Below are positions 60,796 to 64,000 of a DNA stretch of 64,000 bases, piece after piece. Source of the DNA: Moraxellaceae bacterium (GTDB taxonomy: Bacteria; Pseudomonadota; Gammaproteobacteria; Pseudomonadales; Moraxellaceae). The notes under the pieces were generated by a model. The model ran no database searches. It was not told the origin of the DNA and saw nothing but the letters and a program-made list of their open reading frames with translations. The first letter of the stretch is position 1; the number at the start of each line of letters is the position of its first letter. Both the position numbers and the translations under genes were made by a program. The stretch is from NCBI GenBank assembly GCA_030680295.1, contig JAUXVU010000023.1, positions 682,001-746,000 on the forward strand, read 5' to 3'.

Positions 60796-60808
60796 TTAAC
60801 ACCGTTAA
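60796..60808. promoter_or_regulatory. TetR operator candidate between fadH and tetR
   Basis: TTAAC-ACC-GTTAA is a perfect 5-bp inverted repeat in the 67-bp divergent gap and could be the operator of the adjacent regulator. Confidence 0.45.
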
Positions 60809-60827
60809 GATACAAGGTCTTTTTGAC

Positions 60828-61439
60828 ATGTCAAGCAACCAAGAACGACACAATTATCACCATGGCGACCTACGCCAAAGTTTAATCGACCATGGACTAC
60901 GCATGGTGAGTGAAGTTGGCATTGGTGCACTGAGCTTACGCAAACTCGCTGAACGTGTTGGCGTATCGCCGCCTGCGCTATATCACCACTTCAAAAATAA
61001 GCAGGACTTGTTGCTCGCATTGGGTGAGGCCAGCATTGATCATTTTGAAGCAGCTATTGATCAGGTTATAAAACATCCTAATGCCTCATTAAATGACTTT
61101 GTCTTAGCTTATGTGCGTTTTGCTCGCGACAACCCTGAACAATATGAGCTGATGTTAGGCCGCGATAACTGGCACGACGTGGATAACACCGCCTTCCACA
61201 AACGTGCTCGTGACAGCTTCCGGGGTTTGGGCACGCTACTGCTAAAACTGCAGTCACAGGGACATATTGCCGCCGACATTAATGTTTTACGTTTGACGCA
61301 AGTGGCTTGGGCCACACTACATGGACTCTGCCGAATGTATAACGATGGCCTAGCCTTTAGTGCCGAGACTGTTGAAGACATTGCCCTGCATGCACTCAGC
61401 TTGATTCGCGGGGCGATCGGGCAACACTCACCTCCATAA
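60828..61439 (+). CDS. TetR/AcrR-family regulator
   Basis: A 203-aa TetR-family repressor. The N-terminal helix-turn-helix includes SLRKLAERVGVSPPALYHHF, and the C-terminal ligand-binding domain is of the fatty-acid responsive type by position (next to fadH) rather than by recognisable motif. Start at 60828 gives a normal N-terminus (MSSNQERHNYHHGDLR). Likely represses fadH and itself. Confidence 0.88.
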   Translation: MSSNQERHNYHHGDLRQSLIDHGLRMVSEVGIGALSLRKLAERVGVSPPALYHHFKNKQDLLLALGEASIDHFEAAIDQVIKHPNASLNDFVLAYVRFARDNPEQYELMLGRDNWHDVDNTAFHKRARDSFRGLGTLLLKLQSQGHIAADINVLRLTQVAWATLHGLCRMYNDGLAFSAETVEDIALHALSLIRGAIGQHSPP

Positions 61440-61440
61440 A

Positions 61441-61466
61441 AAACGCCCGCATTAGCGGGCGTTTTC
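61441..61466. terminator. Terminator between tetR and the lipoprotein gene
   Basis: Stem AAAACGCCCGC / GCGGGCGTTTT with an ATTA loop. Serves convergent tetR (+) and the lipoprotein gene (-). Confidence 0.9.
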
Positions 61467-61479
61467 AAAGCTGTTGCAA

Positions 61480-63387
61480 CTATGGGGCAACTGGCTTTTC
61501 AACAACTTCATAAACACTGGTTGTGCCACTCACTTCATGCCCGGTAATCACTAACGGCTTACCTGTTGGTGATAAAGCAGCAGGTACAAATGCCAAACCT
61601 TCTGCACCCAAGTCGCCTTGTTCTGCTGGCATCTTAGTGAAATCACGTGAGTTCAAATAGTCTTGGAACACAGGACTACGTGGGTCCGTCACATCAAACG
61701 CCATGACACCGCCAACACGCTCCAAACCTAAAAAGGCAAACGTTTTAGCGCCAATTGCACCGAGCACAATGCCTTCAGGCTCAGGGCCTTTGTTGCGGCT
61801 ACGCGTATCTAGGGTTGCCACAACATGATTACTATTAAAGTTCAATACACACTTACGATCACGGTTAATACCCGAGAAACAACTATCACCCGCTAAGTGC
61901 TGCTCAATAAAGTCTTTTGAATCCCATACTAAGCTGCCATCACGTCCATCAAATACCGCAATGCTACGTGCACCATATGAGTACAGATTGTCATACATCA
62001 AACGGGTATCAGCCGCTGGTGTCTCTGCTGTTGCTGGCTGACCAAAACGGTCATAGAGTTTTGGCGTACCGTCTTCGTTACGCTGATAACCTTCGGTCCA
62101 AGTAATCTTCAAGCGGCCCAACATGCCATCCGTGCGGCAATCACCCGCAGTAGCTGGTGTGTTGGTTGCCGCATTACCAAGTGCGGCACCACAGTAGGTA
62201 AACGTTGCCGGATTCAACAAGGCACCAGCCGCCAACTGTCTTAGCTGAGGTGGCAAGTCATCACCGCAGCGACGGGCAAAGCCACGAACATCAGTCAAAT
62301 GGTTTACCGTGAACTCTTCCACAAAACCTTGTGAAGTGTCTCCTTCACAACTAGGACCCGGTGTACCCCAATAAGCGGGATTAGTCTCACCCCAAGCACG
62401 CGCATCACCCTCATTCGCGGTCAACACATAGTCGACACCGTTAAAGCGTTGTACGGCAATCGCATCCGGCTGATACATACCTAACACACCGGGCCAGGTG
62501 CGAATAGTGATCGTATCATCACGATCACTGGCATCAAAACCATTACCGGCAACGCCATGGTCTTTAAAGCCTAAAGGCATAATTTGAGTAACACGTGCGG
62601 TGGCAATATCAATTACCGCTAATGCATTATTTTCCTGCAGCGCCACATAGGCTGTTTTGCTATCAGAAGAAATAGCGATGTATTCAGGCTCTAAATCTTG
62701 AGCCAATGTCGCGTTCGGACCAAACACTCGCAGACCCTTTGCCTTTAACTCTGCAACCTGAGAGTTAAAGGCTCGAAAACCTGCAGTTCTTCCTTTTAGT
62801 GATTTCGGGTTAGTCACATCGATAATGCTGATGCTGCCCTCAGGGTCAACTTGATAGTCATCGCTTGGCTCACCCTCGTTAGCGACCAAAACAAATTTAT
62901 TGTCTGGCGTAAAAACTAACATATCAGGTTGCGAGCCCACTTCAATGACGTCCTGAAACGCTAGATCAGCAGCTTTATATATAGCCAAATAACCTGTATT
63001 GGTTTTTGGTGTGGACTCAATGGCAACAGCTACTAATCCATTCTGAACAGCAACACTGTTAACAACCAAGTCTTTTGGTAAGCCATCAATATTATTAACA
63101 CGGAGGGTGTCTATTAATTTTGGATCCGCAGGGTTGGACATGTCCAACACATCCAAAGCACCCTCTAGCGCGTTAACCACAAACGCACGCTTACTCGCTG
63201 CATCATACGCTGGAATTTCAGCTGCACTGACTTCAAACTGATTCGTTTCGAACCTTCCTAAATAATTCATTTGTATCGCTGTTGGTGTCGACTCGGCTAC
63301 TGGAGCTTGGGAAGTATTTGAGTCTCCACAAGCAACAACAAGGGCAGAAGAAATAACAGCAGAAGCTAAAAGTGTTTTACGAGACAT
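61480..63387 (-). CDS. Choice-of-anchor I-type lipoprotein (alkaline phosphatase-like annotation)
   Basis: A 635-aa secreted protein. The signal peptide ends in a lipobox VVAC with C20 as the lipid site. The mature part is a repeat-rich beta-propeller-like fold (VLDMSNPADPKLIDTL, SISIIDVTNP, FVLVANEGEPSDDY) of the choice-of-anchor I type; related proteins are often filed as alkaline phosphatase. No classical PhoA/PhoX/PhoD active site was seen, so enzyme activity is not claimed. A Pho-box-like array lies upstream. Start at 63387 with GGTG 6 nt upstream. Confidence 0.85.
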   Translation of the reverse strand: MSRKTLLASAVISSALVVACGDSNTSQAPVAESTPTAIQMNYLGRFETNQFEVSAAEIPAYDAASKRAFVVNALEGALDVLDMSNPADPKLIDTLRVNNIDGLPKDLVVNSVAVQNGLVAVAIESTPKTNTGYLAIYKAADLAFQDVIEVGSQPDMLVFTPDNKFVLVANEGEPSDDYQVDPEGSISIIDVTNPKSLKGRTAGFRAFNSQVAELKAKGLRVFGPNATLAQDLEPEYIAISSDSKTAYVALQENNALAVIDIATARVTQIMPLGFKDHGVAGNGFDASDRDDTITIRTWPGVLGMYQPDAIAVQRFNGVDYVLTANEGDARAWGETNPAYWGTPGPSCEGDTSQGFVEEFTVNHLTDVRGFARRCGDDLPPQLRQLAAGALLNPATFTYCGAALGNAATNTPATAGDCRTDGMLGRLKITWTEGYQRNEDGTPKLYDRFGQPATAETPAADTRLMYDNLYSYGARSIAVFDGRDGSLVWDSKDFIEQHLAGDSCFSGINRDRKCVLNFNSNHVVATLDTRSRNKGPEPEGIVLGAIGAKTFAFLGLERVGGVMAFDVTDPRSPVFQDYLNSRDFTKMPAEQGDLGAEGLAFVPAALSPTGKPLVITGHEVSGTTSVYEVVEKPVAP

Positions 63388-63432
63388 GATATGCACCATA
63401 GTTAAAAACTTGGCACATATTGGTTCCTTAAA

Positions 63433-63483
63433 ATGACAGGGACATGAGTAATTAATGACATTTCAATGATCAATTTGTGACAT
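63433..63483 (-). promoter_or_regulatory. Pho-box-like array upstream of the lipoprotein gene
   Basis: Five heptamers at an exact 11-bp period on the minus strand: ATGTCAC (63483-63477), TGATCAT (63472-63466), ATGTCAT (63461-63455), TACTCAT (63450-63444), CTGTCAT (63439-63433). CTGTCAT is the PhoB half-site consensus and 11 bp the usual spacing. Four of the five end in TCAT. Confidence 0.75.
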
Positions 63484-63511
63484 GAACTGTATTACAAATT
63501 GAGATAGCTAC

Positions 63512-63540
63512 TGGGCGATTGCCGAGCAGATGGTTATACT
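63512..63540 (+). promoter_or_regulatory. Candidate tRNA promoter
   Basis: TGGGCG, a 17-nt spacer and TATACT (63535-63540), 12 nt before the tRNA. The -35 is a weak match. Confidence 0.45.
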
Positions 63541-63552
63541 CACGCGCTTGTT

Positions 63553-63629
63553 GGGCCTGTAGCTCAGTTGGTTAGAGCAGAGGACTCATAATCCTTTGGT
63601 CCAGGGTTCAAGTCCCTGCGGGCCCACCA
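63553..63629 (+). tRNA. tRNA with CAT anticodon (Ile2 or Met)
   Basis: A 77-nt tRNA with encoded CCA. Acceptor pairing GGGCCTG with CGGGCCC, D arm AGCTCAGTTGGTTAGAGC, anticodon loop CTCATAA and TTCAAGTC T loop. CAT can read AUG, or AUA if C34 becomes lysidine. Pairs C4-G69 and C5-G68 and the TTTGGTC variable region resemble Ile2 of E. coli more than elongator Met, so Ile2 is favoured with moderate certainty. Confidence 0.93.
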
Positions 63630-63741
63630 ACTAATTCAAATGTTTAATAGCTCATATGCCTTAGGCTCCGACGTGCATGTCGCGCCCAATAGGTATACGT
63701 TGATAGACGTCATGACGACTGTCTAACAGCGAGGAGCTAAC

Positions 63742-64000
63742 ATGAGTATTCTGTTACTACTGATTGCCGCCATTACGGCGTTGTATCTGGGACTGAATCG
63801 CTGGCTTTCTGCCGCCCTACTTATCATCGCCGCTGGACTAGGTCTGATCCTAGATGGCGGACATTGGCTCAGCATCGCAGCGAGTGTGCTTGCACTGATT
63901 TCACTGCTGGTTCTGCTGCCCTCACCCTTACGCCTCAACTTAATCAGCGCACCTTTGCTGAGCTGGGTGCGCGGACGATTACCCAAGTTGTCGGATACCG
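63742..64000 (+). CDS. fadE: Acyl-CoA dehydrogenase FadE, N-terminal part
   Basis: First 86 codons of a protein whose end lies beyond the window. Two hydrophobic segments (about residues 1-40 and 43-62), then INLISAP-like text LNLISAPLLSWVRGRLPKLSDT, shaped like the N-terminus of gammaproteobacterial FadE. FadE starts fatty acid beta-oxidation. GAGGAG precedes the ATG at 63742. Identification rests on this short N-terminus only. Confidence 0.7.
   Translation, partial: MSILLLLIAAITALYLGLNRWLSAALLIIAAGLGLILDGGHWLSIAASVLALISLLVLLPSPLRLNLISAPLLSWVRGRLPKLSDT

Overview
The window is a stretch of gammaproteobacterial chromosome with about half G+C, densely packed with housekeeping genes. Gene content and order point to the Pseudomonadales, probably a Moraxellaceae-like or related lineage. 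Two blocks known from Pseudomonas are recognisable: serB/parC/parE/nudF/thiC/tolC, and amgK-murU with lptD-surA-pdxA-rsmA-apaG-apaH-cca-folB-plsY-tsaD-rpsU-yqeY-dnaG-rpoD. The genus cannot be fixed from sequence alone. No insertion sequence, prophage, integrase or CRISPR array was seen.

Layout. 1-7851 (minus strand): partial serB, parC, parE, a DUF1249 gene, nudF and thiC, mostly coupled by 4-bp overlaps. 8010-14142: tolC (+), rsmE-waaA (-), then an LpxL-type acyltransferase, an unknown membrane protein and a GT4 glycosyltransferase (+). 14134-22638 (minus): a surface-sugar cluster with an ELM1-family protein, GT25, GT2 and GT61 transferases, rmlB-rmlA, a 3,4-ketoisomerase, a hexapeptide acetyltransferase, a sugar aminotransferase and a GT2. 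The enzymes predict dTDP-Fuc3NAc or dTDP-Qui3NAc, built onto lipid A-core made with help from waaA and the LpxL homologue. 22721-27933 (minus): ilvE, glnE and glnA; glnA has a sigma-54 promoter and NtrC-like sites. 28263-29265 (+): a HIT protein and coq7.

29276-36779 is one long minus-strand operon: amgK-murU (peptidoglycan recycling), rpe, gph, trpE, trpG, trpD, trpC and an OsmC-like gene. Divergent from it run lptD-surA. A KdpE/short-KdpD pair (-) sits between surA and pdxA. pdxA-rsmA-apaG-apaH-cca-SDR (+) follow, then folB (-), plsY (+), tsaD (-) and the macromolecular-synthesis operon rpsU-yqeY-dnaG-rpoD (+), which ends in a strong terminator.

54501-64000: an SDR, metR/metE as a divergent pair, fadH with a divergent TetR regulator, and a 635-aa choice-of-anchor-I-like lipoprotein preceded by five Pho-box-like repeats at an exact 11-bp period. 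A tRNA with CAT anticodon and the start of fadE close the window.

Most genes are ordinary. No wholly new system was established. The points most worth a second look are the Pho-box-like array, the compact deoxy-amino-sugar cluster with no rmlC/rmlD or polymerase/flippase, the shortened KdpD, the large inverted repeat in front of pdxA and the unknown membrane protein translationally coupled to LPS genes.
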